Origin: Candidatus Planktophila dulcis
GTDB lineage: Bacteria; Actinomycetota; Actinomycetes; Nanopelagicales; Nanopelagicaceae
Reading direction: 5' to 3'
Length of the DNA stretch: 64,000 nt
Assembly (NCBI RefSeq): GCF_002288225.1
Contig: NZ_CP016777.1
Location: 682,001-746,000, forward strand
The position numbers and the translations under genes are program-made. The notes beneath the pieces were generated by a model that was not told the origin of the DNA, made no database searches, and saw only the letters and a list, made by a program, of their open reading frames with translations. This document shows, piece after piece, positions 1-8,463 of the stretch (its first letter is position 1; the number at the start of each line of letters is the position of its first letter).

Positions 1-499
1 CATCTGCCATGCCGAACCAATCAGATTCTCGGATTTCTTTCATCGCTAATTTACGATCTTCTTCAGAAAGTCGATCAATAAAGAGAATGCCATCAAGATG
101 ATCTGTCTCGTGTTGTAGTGCTCGCGCAAGAAGTTCGGTACCTTCAATCGTGACAGGTTCACCATGGATATTGAAACCTTTAGCGACTGCTCTAAAGGCG
201 CGCGGGGTTGGATAGAGCAACTCGGGAAAACTCAAACAGCCCTCATCTCCCTCTTGCATCTCTTCACTCAGATCAAGGGTTGGGTTGATCAGATGTCCAA
301 GTGCTTCATCGACATCCCAGACAAAAACTCGAAGTGGAACACCGATCTGAGGGGCCGCAAGACCTGCGCCAGGAGCATCAAGCATCGTTTCGGTCAGATC
401 TTTGACCAGCACTCGCAACTCCTTATCGAAGTCAATAACTTCAGATGCCGGTGTCACAAGGACAGGGTCTCCGAAGTGGCGAATTGGCTTGATGGACAT
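1..499 (-). CDS. def: Peptide deformylase, 3' end cut by window
   Basis: Removes the formyl group from the N-terminal methionine of new proteins in the cytosol. All three family motifs are visible: GAGLAAPQ (residues 44-51), EGCLS (86-90, metal-binding Cys) and HETDH (130-134, two metal-ligand His and the catalytic Glu). 166 codons are present and the reading frame runs off base 1, so only the extreme C-terminus is missing. The ATG at 499 is chosen because homologues begin with a similar SIxPIRxFGDPVL stretch and because a TAGGAT hexamer ends six bases upstream. It lies 12 bases after the priA stop, in the same direction; a priA-def-fmt order is usual in bacteria, so fmt probably follows outside the window. 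Confidence 0.95.
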   Translation of the reverse strand, partial: MSIKPIRHFGDPVLVTPASEVIDFDKELRVLVKDLTETMLDAPGAGLAAPQIGVPLRVFVWDVDEALGHLINPTLDLSEEMQEGDEGCLSFPELLYPTPRAFRAVAKGFNIHGEPVTIEGTELLARALQHETDHLDGILFIDRLSEEDRKLAMKEIRESDWFGMAD

Positions 500-505
500 G
501 TGCAT

Positions 506-511
506 ATCCTA
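506..511 (-). promoter_or_regulatory. Putative -10 for leaderless def
   Basis: TAGGAT on the minus strand, six bases before the def ATG. It fits the TANNNT plus 6-7 nt spacing seen repeatedly in this window. It lies in the short gap after the priA stop codon. No good -35 is evident. Confidence 0.45.
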
Positions 512-2383
512 CTATCGAGAGAGCGAATACGGATCTATGCGAATGGAGGCGAGCGTCTTCTTAGAAGAACTTCTCCTCCGCTGAAACTCATGAAGAAGAG
601 AGATGAGTTCTTCGCCATCATTTAATGGAGTCAAAATAACAATGCGATCAGTATCGCCCTTAAGTTGAGACGGACCCAGAATGGTTGTTGATGAAGGAAG
701 ACGACCATCCTCTTGTGATTTCTTCAACCCTCTCAAGAGTGATTGAGATTCCGAATTGACAATATCCAATGTAATTGCGCGTGTGAAAGGGGGAAGTTGA
801 ACTTCCAACCTCTCGCGAAGTTCTCGCTGAGAAATGAGTGAAGGCTTCCATGCCGATAATGCTCCAACTATTGGATGGTTCCCAGCCATTACCAATGCAA
901 CGATTCCCGATTGTGAAGCTAAGGCAGAATGAGCGAAGAAGAGCTCGCGACTACGTTCATGTGCACGAATATCAGATTGCGTGAAGAACCTCTCCCCCTC
1001 AAGAATTACCACCATTGCATATCCATCTGGTGCGAGGGGTGCAGCCCCTGGTGTGGAGATGACAAAACCTGTCCCCTCGCTGTATTCATCAATCATGCTC
1101 TCGGCAGAACTTTGAACTATTTGAGTCCCTGGGAACGCTGCACCGATTTCATATGCAAAGCGATCGCTGCCACGTCCCAGTAGGAAAGGAGTTGTGCCCT
1201 GACACCACGTGCACTTCCATTCACTTATTGACTGTGCGCAGATAACGCACGAGACAGGAGACTGCGCACTCCTCTGAGAAAGCTTTCCTCCACACTCACA
1301 CATTGCAATATTCCTGCATTTGGAACAAGTTATTGCTTGGGAATAACCCTTACGTGGTGAGATGAAGAGGATTGGCCCCACCTTCATCGCTTTTCGAATC
1401 TCAGACATCAGCCGACTAGGCAGAAGCTCTCCCTGTGTCTGTTGAAATGATGCGACGTTGACTCTGTGTATAGATGATGAGTAGTCAATCCATCTAGATT
1501 CAATCAGACGTGCAATCTCAGAATTCGGTGAATACCCGACAAAATTTAACGAAATATTTGCCCGCATAGAACGCAAGATGGCCACATCCCGGACATTCCA
1601 CCCTGGGGTTCGTACCTCGTAGTGGTTCTCCGAACCTTCATCGATGACGAATATGGAAGACAAGTCCCCAAGCGGTGCGAATATCGCACTGCGAGTGCCG
1701 ATAACGATCAGATTCCTACCGTTGCGTATGCGAAGAAAATTGTCATAACGCTCTGATCTTTCGAGTGAGGAATCAAGGAGAATGGAACCCTGAATCATTT
1801 TTTGTAGTCGGTTGGCAGAGTTTGAATCAGGTAGAACAAGCAACGTTGAGCCTTGGGATGATGACTGTGTAATGAGCGTTTCGATGAACTTAAAGCGATC
1901 CACAACAGGTGGAATTTGAATATAGGTGCGCTTGGCCTTACTACCCGATGGGCGCAGATCCACCTCGAGAAAGCTCTGCTTATCGATAGAAGCAACGCGA
2001 GGTGGGATAGCCGATCGCAGAATGTCGTACGGATGGGCAGCCCATCTCGTTGCAACTGCTTCAATGAGGGCAAGAGATTCAACAGTTGCCACGCTATGCG
2101 GTGAAATAACTCTCGTAATTGACTTCAATACCGGTGATTCTGAAATCGCAATTCTTGAGAGGACTAGAGCCTCTACCTCTCGACCGTGAAAAGGAACTTG
2201 GATGCGAATTCCCGTACCAACGGAAGAAGAGAGATTATCTGGAATCAAATAGTCATAAGCCTGGTCTAGATGAAAGACACCTGAATCAACCCACACACGT
2301 GCAATGGGAAGAGATGATGAACTAGCTTCAGGTCGAAGTTTTGCTACCTCAGACTTGAGTCGAAGTGGCCGCGTGAGTGCCAC
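512..2383 (-). CDS. priA: Primosomal protein N' (PriA-like), helicase motifs degenerate
   Basis: About 623 aa. PriA restarts stalled replication forks. The N-terminal DNA-binding start (IARVWVDSGVFHLDQAYDYLIP) and the C-terminal half with paired zinc-binding cysteines (CxxC, CxCG, CxxC, CxxC, around residues 345-400) are recognisable. The Walker A region reads LLVLPDSNSANR, without GKT/S, and the DEAH box has become DEGS, so ATPase activity is doubtful. Loss of these motifs is known in actinobacterial PriA. The frame is open further upstream inside metK, but no ATG lies near the conserved start; GTG at 2383, 17 bases past the metK stop, is the best placed start. No strong Shine-Dalgarno site is seen, so the exact start is uncertain. 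Confidence 0.85.
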   Translation of the reverse strand: MALTRPLRLKSEVAKLRPEASSSSLPIARVWVDSGVFHLDQAYDYLIPDNLSSSVGTGIRIQVPFHGREVEALVLSRIAISESPVLKSITRVISPHSVATVESLALIEAVATRWAAHPYDILRSAIPPRVASIDKQSFLEVDLRPSGSKAKRTYIQIPPVVDRFKFIETLITQSSSQGSTLLVLPDSNSANRLQKMIQGSILLDSSLERSERYDNFLRIRNGRNLIVIGTRSAIFAPLGDLSSIFVIDEGSENHYEVRTPGWNVRDVAILRSMRANISLNFVGYSPNSEIARLIESRWIDYSSSIHRVNVASFQQTQGELLPSRLMSEIRKAMKVGPILFISPRKGYSQAITCSKCRNIAMCECGGKLSQRSAQSPVSCVICAQSISEWKCTWCQGTTPFLLGRGSDRFAYEIGAAFPGTQIVQSSAESMIDEYSEGTGFVISTPGAAPLAPDGYAMVVILEGERFFTQSDIRAHERSRELFFAHSALASQSGIVALVMAGNHPIVGALSAWKPSLISQRELRERLEVQLPPFTRAITLDIVNSESQSLLRGLKKSQEDGRLPSSTTILGPSQLKGDTDRIVILTPLNDGEELISLLHEFQRRRSSSKKTLASIRIDPYSLSR

Positions 2384-2399
2384 AGATAAAGTCGCTCTG

Positions 2400-3590
2400 C
2401 TATTTAACAGCTGCTTGGAGCTCTGAAACGCGATTAGTTGCTTCCCATGTGAAATTAGGAAGCTCGCGGCCAAAGTGACCATAAGCAGCAGTCTGTGAAT
2501 AGATAGGGCGCTTCAAATTCAAGTCGCGAATAATCGCAGCAGGACGAAGATCAAAGACAGTAGTTACTGCATTTTGAATCTTCTGCACAGGAACTGTCTC
2601 AGTGCCAAAAGTTTCAACGAAGACACCGACTGGCTGAGCCTTACCGATTGCGTAGGCAACTTGGACTTCGCAACGACGAGCAAGACCTGCAGCTACAACG
2701 TTCTTAGCTACCCAGCGCATCGCATACGCTGCAGAGCGGTCAACCTTTGAAGGATCCTTACCAGAGAAAGCTCCACCACCGTGGCGAGCCATTCCACCAT
2801 AAGTATCTACGATGATTTTGCGGCCAGTGAGTCCTGCATCTCCCATTGGGCCACCGATAACAAAGCGTCCTGTTGGGTTAATCAACGTCTTCATATCCTT
2901 ACGTGGCAGATCAATCTTTGCCAATATTGGATCGATAACCTGGGCGATAATCTCAGGAGTTAATTGTTTAAGAACATCAACTTCTTCCGCGTGTTGACTC
3001 GAAATAACAACAGTGTCGAGTGCAACAGCCTTATCGCCGTCATACTCGATTGTCACCTGAGTTTTACCATCAGGGCGAAGATATGGAAGAGCTCCAGATT
3101 TACGTACCTTTGAGAGCTGCTGTGCTAATTCGTGTGCCAACCAGATAGGTAGTGGCATCAATTCCTTCGTGTCATCGCATGCGTAACCAAACATAAGTCC
3201 TTGATCGCCAGCACCCTGAAGATCAAGTGGATCAGCGGCAGATGCCACACGGTGTTCAAATGCATCGTCTACGCCCTGTGCAATATCAGGAGATTGCTGA
3301 CCGATCGAAATTGATACACCACAACTATTTCCATCAAAGCCTTTGACCGATGAGTCATAGCCTATTCCAATAACGGTGTCGCGAACGATGCCCATGACAT
3401 CTGCGTATCCATTAGTTGTCACTTCACCTGCAACATGAACCTGACCTGTTGTGATCAGTGTTTCCACGGCAACGCGGCTTGTAGGGTCTTGCTCCAAGAG
3501 TGAATCAAGGATTGCATCTGAGATTTGATCTGCAATCTTATCTGGATGACCTTCGGTCACTGATTCTGATGTAAAGAGGCGTTTTGACAT
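2400..3590 (-). CDS. metK: S-adenosylmethionine synthetase
   Basis: Makes S-adenosylmethionine from methionine and ATP. 396 aa, the usual length. Signature motifs are present: [14 protein letters not shown] near the N-terminus, [12 protein letters not shown] (ATP/metal binding, about residues 126-137) and [19 protein letters not shown] (about 272-290, phosphate loop). It lies four bases after coaBC. The start ATG has TAGGTT six bases upstream as well as an AGGA, so it may have its own promoter inside the coaBC tail. No SAM-riboswitch-like leader fits in the gap. Confidence 0.98.
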   Translation of the reverse strand: MSKRLFTSESVTEGHPDKIADQISDAILDSLLEQDPTSRVAVETLITTGQVHVAGEVTTNGYADVMGIVRDTVIGIGYDSSVKGFDGNSCGVSISIGQQSPDIAQGVDDAFEHRVASAADPLDLQGAGDQGLMFGYACDDTKELMPLPIWLAHELAQQLSKVRKSGALPYLRPDGKTQVTIEYDGDKAVALDTVVISSQHAEEVDVLKQLTPEIIAQVIDPILAKIDLPRKDMKTLINPTGRFVIGGPMGDAGLTGRKIIVDTYGGMARHGGGAFSGKDPSKVDRSAAYAMRWVAKNVVAAGLARRCEVQVAYAIGKAQPVGVFVETFGTETVPVQKIQNAVTTVFDLRPAAIIRDLNLKRPIYSQTAAYGHFGRELPNFTWEATNRVSELQAAVK

Positions 3591-3594
3591 TGTC

Positions 3595-4779
3595 CTAACC
3601 TAACTGAAGAAGTGCTTCATCGAGTAGTTGGTGAGCTAGCGTGTCCTTGGTGGTCTGCGACACTTTCGATGGTTCCTTGCCTTTTGCAAGGATAAATCCA
3701 TGGGTCGTCTCGCTATTAAAGATATCTCCTGCTGAGATGTCATTGAGGTAGAGAATATCGGCGCCCTTGGCAACCATCTTCTCTCGTGCCAAATCGAGAT
3801 CTTCAGAGGTTTCAGCAGCAAATCCGACAATTATCTGGTTCTTCTTTGTTGATGCAATAGTTCGTAGTAGATCTGGATTTTCGACGAGTGCGATATTCCT
3901 ATAGTCACTCTTCTTAATCTTCGAGTCTGCTATCTGCAAGGGTCGTGCATCTGCAACTGCAGCTGACATAACAAGGAGATCTGATTGTGAAAATTCACTT
4001 TCAAGCACCTGGAGCATCTGCGTTGCACTCTCGACTTTGATTGTGCGTACTCCCTCAATATCAGGCAAATTCGTATTCGCAGCAATGAGGGTTACCTGTG
4101 CACCGCGTTGCAACGCCGCACGAGCCACTGCATAGCCCTGCTTACCGGAGGATTGGTTACCGATAAATCTCACTGGATCAATTGCCTCGCGCGTTCCACC
4201 AGCTGTGACTAATACCTTCTTTCCTAGTAAGTCTGCGTGAGATCCAGTAATTGATGCAAACTCCTGCAGAATTCGAGAAGTCTCAGGAAATCTTCCTTGG
4301 CCAACATCACCTGATGTGAGGGCACCGACGTCAGGATCCATCACGTGATAACCGCGTGAACGTAAGGTCTGAACATTTGCCATTGTTGCGGGGTCTTTCC
4401 ACATCTCAGGGTGCATCGCAGGGACAATCAAAATGGGTGAATCAGATGCAAGCACAACATTGGTGAGTAAATCATCAGCTCGCCCTGCTGCAATACGAGC
4501 AATCAAATCTGCTGTTGCAGGCGCAATGATGATAAAGCTTGATTCCTTTGCCAGGGATACATGTCGAACTTCTTCAACGCTTTCCCAAACTTGCGTTGTG
4601 ACCTTGCGACCCGAAAGGGCTTCCCATGTGGCTGCCCCAACGAAATTTAAACTCGATGGTGTTGGAACGACAGTGACTGCATAGCCATGATCACGAAGAC
4701 GACGCAAAAGGTCACACGATTTATATGCTGCGATTCCCCCACCAACACCGAGAATAACTTCGCGGCCGAAACCTTGCAT
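3595..4779 (-). CDS. coaBC: Bifunctional phosphopantothenoylcysteine decarboxylase / phosphopantothenate-cysteine ligase
   Basis: Two successive steps of coenzyme A synthesis in one 394-aa protein. The N-terminal flavin-dependent CoaC half begins [18 protein letters not shown] and carries [14 protein letters not shown] and PAMHPEMW, the substrate-clamp region. The C-terminal CoaB half has the nucleotide motif [18 protein letters not shown] and [12 protein letters not shown]. It sits between rpoZ and metK, as in M. tuberculosis (rpoZ-dfp-metK). The stop is four bases before the metK start. Confidence 0.97.
   Translation of the reverse strand: MQGFGREVILGVGGGIAAYKSCDLLRRLRDHGYAVTVVPTPSSLNFVGAATWEALSGRKVTTQVWESVEEVRHVSLAKESSFIIIAPATADLIARIAAGRADDLLTNVVLASDSPILIVPAMHPEMWKDPATMANVQTLRSRGYHVMDPDVGALTSGDVGQGRFPETSRILQEFASITGSHADLLGKKVLVTAGGTREAIDPVRFIGNQSSGKQGYAVARAALQRGAQVTLIAANTNLPDIEGVRTIKVESATQMLQVLESEFSQSDLLVMSAAVADARPLQIADSKIKKSDYRNIALVENPDLLRTIASTKKNQIIVGFAAETSEDLDLAREKMVAKGADILYLNDISAGDIFNSETTHGFILAKGKEPSKVSQTTKDTLAHQLLDEALLQLG
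3597..3602 (-). promoter_or_regulatory. Putative -10 for metK
   Basis: TAGGTT on the minus strand, six bases before the metK ATG and overlapping the coaBC stop codon. An AGGA just before the ATG could instead be a ribosome site, so this is one of the weaker members of the leaderless set. Confidence 0.3.
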
Positions 4780-4798
4780 CGTGGGTATTACCTAATGA

Positions 4799-5059
4799 TT
4801 AGGCAGTTGGTTCTAGATTTTCGATTGTCAAAAGGCCTTCGTTAATTTCGCGAAGTGCGATTGACAGTGGCTTCTCATGAACGTGTGTATCAACAAGTGG
4901 TCCAACGTATTCAAGAAGGCCTTCACCGAGCTGTGAGTAATAGGCGTTGATCTGACGAGCACGCTTTGCTGCATAGAGCACGAGGCTGTACTTAGAGCCA
5001 GCCTTATCGAGAAGTTCATCGATTGGTGGATTTGTAATGCCATCCATATGTGCGCTCAT
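4799..5059 (-). CDS. rpoZ: RNA polymerase omega subunit
   Basis: Small subunit that helps assemble RNA polymerase. 86 aa, with the typical [26 protein letters not shown] core (about residues 13-38) and the actinobacterial [22 protein letters not shown] tail. A GGAG ribosome site lies before the ATG. It follows the mIHF-Gmk gene after 37 bases and precedes coaBC, the conserved actinobacterial order. Confidence 0.96.
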   Translation of the reverse strand: MSAHMDGITNPPIDELLDKAGSKYSLVLYAAKRARQINAYYSQLGEGLLEYVGPLVDTHVHEKPLSIALREINEGLLTIENLEPTA

Positions 5060-5096
5060 GAGTACTCCAATAGATCGTAGAGGTGAAAAAGCCTAG

Positions 5097-5969
5097 CTAG
5101 GCAGACGCGAATTCTATCAGGGATGCCACTACCCCATCGACCTGGTCATTTATGAGCACTTTATCGAAGAATGAGGCTGCAGCCATCTCTTCTTGGGCAA
5201 GGGTCAGACGAGCTGCCCTTCGTTCAGGGCTATCAGTTCCACGTCCTTCAAGGCGCGATACCAACTCTTCCCATGTTGGAGGTTCAAGGAAAACCAGAAT
5301 TGCTTCGGGAACCTTCTCTTTTACCTGCTTTGCTCCCGATATTTCAATCTCAAGAAGAACGCTCTTACCACTGCGCAGAGATTCTTCCACTGCTTTGCGA
5401 GGAGTTCCATAACGATTGCCAGCAAACTCAGCCCACTCAAGGAATTCATTGGATGCAATTGCAGCATCGAATTGCTCTTGAGAGAAGAAGTGGTAGTCAA
5501 CGCCATCTACTTCGTTAAATCGAGGAGCACGAGTTGTTGCAGAGATACTGACAAAGAATGGTGATGAGGCTTTAAGAGCTTTTGCCACAGTGCTCTTTCC
5601 AACACCGCCGGGCCCAGAGAGAACTACGAGCTTTCCAGGTTCGATTGCAGAGCGTTGGATGAATTCCTTTTCAAGTGCCTGTAGCTGATGTCTTCCAAGA
5701 CCCTGAATTCGACGCGTGAGTGATATATCAAGTCTCTCCAGAATCGTCTTGGCGCGAATCTTTCCAACGCCACTCATCGACTCAACGAGTTCGAGCACTC
5801 GCATCTTTGCAACCGCTTCATCACTCTGTGCAAGAGTGATGACATCAGAAATAGAAATCTCTCCGGACTTGACGCGTGATTTAACGCCTGCGCGCACTTG
5901 ACGCGATTGCTTTGCCTTCGCTAAAGCGCGAGAACGTTCTTCCGGAGTCAGTTGTGGAGGTGCGCCCAT
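5097..5969 (-). CDS. gmk: Fusion of actinobacterial integration host factor (mIHF) and guanylate kinase
   Basis: One uninterrupted 290-codon frame. Residues 1 to about 103 match actinobacterial IHF, a DNA-bending nucleoid protein with a helix-two-turns-helix fold: PPQLTPEERSRALAKA start, VLELVESMSGVGKIRAKTILERL core. Residues about 112-290 are guanylate kinase (GMP to GDP): P-loop GPGGVGKS (119-126), the GMP-binding stretch TTRAPRFNEVDGVDYHF, and LEIEISGAKQVKEKVPEAILVFL. In M. tuberculosis the two are separate neighbouring genes (mihF, gmk). I find no in-frame ATG, GTG or TTG between the domains, so separate translation of Gmk is unlikely unless the assembly has an error. pyrF lies directly upstream and rpoZ downstream. 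Confidence 0.92.
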   Translation of the reverse strand: MGAPPQLTPEERSRALAKAKQSRQVRAGVKSRVKSGEISISDVITLAQSDEAVAKMRVLELVESMSGVGKIRAKTILERLDISLTRRIQGLGRHQLQALEKEFIQRSAIEPGKLVVLSGPGGVGKSTVAKALKASSPFFVSISATTRAPRFNEVDGVDYHFFSQEQFDAAIASNEFLEWAEFAGNRYGTPRKAVEESLRSGKSVLLEIEISGAKQVKEKVPEAILVFLEPPTWEELVSRLEGRGTDSPERRAARLTLAQEEMAAASFFDKVLINDQVDGVVASLIEFASA

Positions 5970-5978
5970 AGGAGAAAT

Positions 5979-6680
5979 CTAGTTGAGAATTTCATCGGCG
6001 ATTGCTCTCGCCTTACTTTTCATCGCCTGAGGGCCTTCAGACCAAGACTTGGTAATCGGGCGACCGATAACAACAAAGGTTGCACCTGTAGAGATTGCAT
6101 CCCGTGGGGTCATCGTGCGCTTCTGGTCATCGCTGCCAGCTTCAGATAATGGGCGAACGCCAGGAGTAATAATCGCAGGTGTTGCACCTACCGCAGAGCG
6201 GATGGCTGCAATTTCCAAAGGAGAGCAGACGATTGCTCGGGCTCCCGCGCTTACAGACATCTTCGCAAGCGCTACTGCGCTCTCAAGCGCTGGGTTTGCA
6301 TAACCAATTTCAAAGAGATCCTCCTCAGATAGCGAGGTCAAAATCGTGACTGCCGTGACATCAGTTGCAGGAACGGCATCGACTGCTGCCTTAACCATTG
6401 CACGACCACCGGATGCATGCACCGTGAGAAATCTAGGAGCAAGAGATGCGATTGCACTTGCCGCGCCTTGCACAGTGTGAGGAATATCGTGGAGTTTGAG
6501 ATCGAGGAAAATATCAGCATCAGTCTCTGATTGAATCGCTGTGACTCCGGCATGACCAAAGGTGAGGAAGAATTCAAGCCCCAATTTATAGACGCTTACA
6601 GAGTCTTGAGTTGCTGCTATCCATTGCTTAGCAATCTCAAGATCTGGTGTGTCAACTGCAAGAACGATAGGGGCTTTCAT
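5979..6680 (-). CDS. pyrF: Orotidine 5'-phosphate decarboxylase
   Basis: Last step to UMP. 233 aa. The catalytic DxKxxD signature is present as FLDLKLHDIPHTV (about residues 54-66), with the C-terminal phosphate loop FVVIGRPITKS. The ATG shares bases with the pyrD stop, so it is translated with the pyr operon. It ends nine bases before the mIHF-Gmk start, so transcription probably runs on into that gene. Confidence 0.97.
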   Translation of the reverse strand: MKAPIVLAVDTPDLEIAKQWIAATQDSVSVYKLGLEFFLTFGHAGVTAIQSETDADIFLDLKLHDIPHTVQGAASAIASLAPRFLTVHASGGRAMVKAAVDAVPATDVTAVTILTSLSEEDLFEIGYANPALESAVALAKMSVSAGARAIVCSPLEIAAIRSAVGATPAIITPGVRPLSEAGSDDQKRTMTPRDAISTGATFVVIGRPITKSWSEGPQAMKSKARAIADEILN

Positions 6681-7618
6681 TACGCCCCTTCCCTGTGTGC
6701 ATAACCGATTGCTTGCTGCATTGTGGCAAAACCACGGATAGCCAATAAATCTCGCAATTCATTTTGAATATCAATCAAAGCCTTTGGATTACCAAAGCTT
6801 GCCGTTCCTACTGACACACCTGATGCTCCTGCAAGGATGAGTTCTAGTGCATCTCGGCCTGATGCCACACCACCCATTCCAAGAATTGGAACCTTGGGCA
6901 GTGCTGCATGCACCTGATAAATCGCTCTCACAGCAACAGGTTTAATCGCAGGACCAGAAAGCCCTCCCGTTTTGCCACCCAAGTGCGGTTTCATCGAATC
7001 AATATTGATGACCATACCTAATACGGTATTAATCAGAGCTAGTCCATCTGCGCCAGCATCGACTACACCACGAGCGATTGCGGGAAGATCTGTGACATCA
7101 GGAGAAAGTTTTGCAATAATTGGCAATTCTCCCCCAATAGTCTTACGCACACCATCGATGACTCGGCGTGAACTCTCTGGGTCGCATGCAAATACAAGTC
7201 CGCGGTTTTCAACATTGGGACAAGAAATATTGACTTCAACAGCACTGATGCCAGAGACTGAACGAAGTTTGCGTGCAAGAGTTGAGTACTCCTCGACCGT
7301 TTCACCGGCAATAGAGACAATCACTCGGGCTTTCTGTTCAACCAGCCATGGAACATCGTTTGCAAGAAATGCATCGATTCCTGGTCCTTGCAATCCAATT
7401 GAGTTGAGCATCCCTGATGGAGTCTCTGCCATACGAGGTGTTGGGCGACCATGTCGCGGCTTACTCATCACAGACTTCGTGACGATAGCCCCTACTTGAT
7501 TAAGAGGAAAGAACTGCGCCAGCTCTTTACCGCTGCTTGCACAACCACTTGCTGTGAAAATCGGGGTTGGAAACCAAGCATTGCCCAGGGTTGTGGACAT
7601 ATCCACTGGAAAACTCAT
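6680..7618 (-). CDS. pyrD: Dihydroorotate dehydrogenase, class 1B catalytic subunit
   Basis: Oxidises dihydroorotate to orotate with FMN. 312 aa. The class 1 catalytic cysteine lies in VEVNISCPNVENRG, and the FMN phosphate site appears as GMGGVASGRDALELILAGAS near the C-terminus. Directly upstream is pyrK, the electron-transfer subunit, which marks this as the NAD-linked class 1B type. M. tuberculosis instead uses a quinone-linked class 2 enzyme at another locus. The start overlaps the pyrK stop by four bases. Confidence 0.96.
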   Translation of the reverse strand: MSFPVDMSTTLGNAWFPTPIFTASGCASSGKELAQFFPLNQVGAIVTKSVMSKPRHGRPTPRMAETPSGMLNSIGLQGPGIDAFLANDVPWLVEQKARVIVSIAGETVEEYSTLARKLRSVSGISAVEVNISCPNVENRGLVFACDPESSRRVIDGVRKTIGGELPIIAKLSPDVTDLPAIARGVVDAGADGLALINTVLGMVINIDSMKPHLGGKTGGLSGPAIKPVAVRAIYQVHAALPKVPILGMGGVASGRDALELILAGASGVSVGTASFGNPKALIDIQNELRDLLAIRGFATMQQAIGYAHREGA

Positions 7619-8463
7619 GAGGACACTTCCGGTACTTTGCCTACTAAATCCCAGTGAACAGTGGAGCCATCCATAACTGGTCCATCAATACACGATCTCA
7701 GCATTGACGTTGACCCGTCTTCGTTACGAACAGGGAGTACGCACGTCATGCATATTCCAATTCCACATGCCATTGACTCCTCAACAGCACATTGATGGAT
7801 GACATCTGTATCAGCAACAAGAGCAGTAATTGCAGAGAGCATCGCCATAGGACCACATGAATAAATCACATCAATATTTCGATCTTTGACGATATTAAGA
7901 AGATTCTCCGTGACACGCCCTGTCTCACCCATCGAGCCATCTTCTGTATAAATCTTCAATGAATTTACTGAGCGTTTACCTTCCATCGGTGCATAGATCT
8001 TTGATCCAACGCTGGCCCCCAACAACATATCTACTTTGCAACCGCGTGACTTAAGAACATCTGCCAAACCGAATAACGGTGCTGAACCGTAACCTCCGCC
8101 GATGAGTAGTGCGCTGATGGGTTCTGTTGGAATACCAAAAGCTGTCCCAAGAGGAGCGACAATATCTATCTCGGCTCCCTCAAGTTGGGAGCACAACCAC
8201 TTACTTCCAGAACCGTGAGGGGCAACTATTAACTCCATAGTTCCGCCATATTGCGAACTTTCGGATACTCGAGAGATTGCGAATGCACGACGCAAAATCA
8301 ACTTAGATGTATCGCCACCAACGCGTATTGCTACAAAGTTTCCAGGGCGACAGTTCTTTACGATATCGCCAACATTAAGCAATATCTGGTGATAAGCACC
8401 AACGCGCTTGTTCGAAAGTATCGTCACCATCTCTTGAACGGCGTTCTTATTGATTGTTGCCAT
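7615..8463 (-). CDS. pyrK: Dihydroorotate dehydrogenase electron transfer subunit
   Basis: Carries electrons from PyrD to NAD through FAD and a [2Fe-2S] cluster. 282 aa from the ATG at 8463, which shares one base with the carB stop (TAATG); a longer frame to 8478 overlaps carB and is not needed. A ferredoxin-reductase FAD-binding region (FVAIRVGGDTSKLILRRAFA) is followed by the NAD site (ALLIGGGYGSAPLFGLADVL). The cluster cysteines lie in EESMACGIGICMTC and the later RSCIDGP. Confidence 0.95.
   Translation of the reverse strand: MATINKNAVQEMVTILSNKRVGAYHQILLNVGDIVKNCRPGNFVAIRVGGDTSKLILRRAFAISRVSESSQYGGTMELIVAPHGSGSKWLCSQLEGAEIDIVAPLGTAFGIPTEPISALLIGGGYGSAPLFGLADVLKSRGCKVDMLLGASVGSKIYAPMEGKRSVNSLKIYTEDGSMGETGRVTENLLNIVKDRNIDVIYSCGPMAMLSAITALVADTDVIHQCAVEESMACGIGICMTCVLPVRNEDGSTSMLRSCIDGPVMDGSTVHWDLVGKVPEVSS

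Noticed and set aside
2384-2482. N-terminal extension of priA by 33 codons into metK
   Set aside because: It overlaps the metK 3' end, adds nothing matching PriA and the family's conserved start comes after GTG 2383.
3591-3660. SAM riboswitch before metK
   Set aside because: Only four bases separate coaBC from metK; there is no room for a structured leader outside coding sequence.
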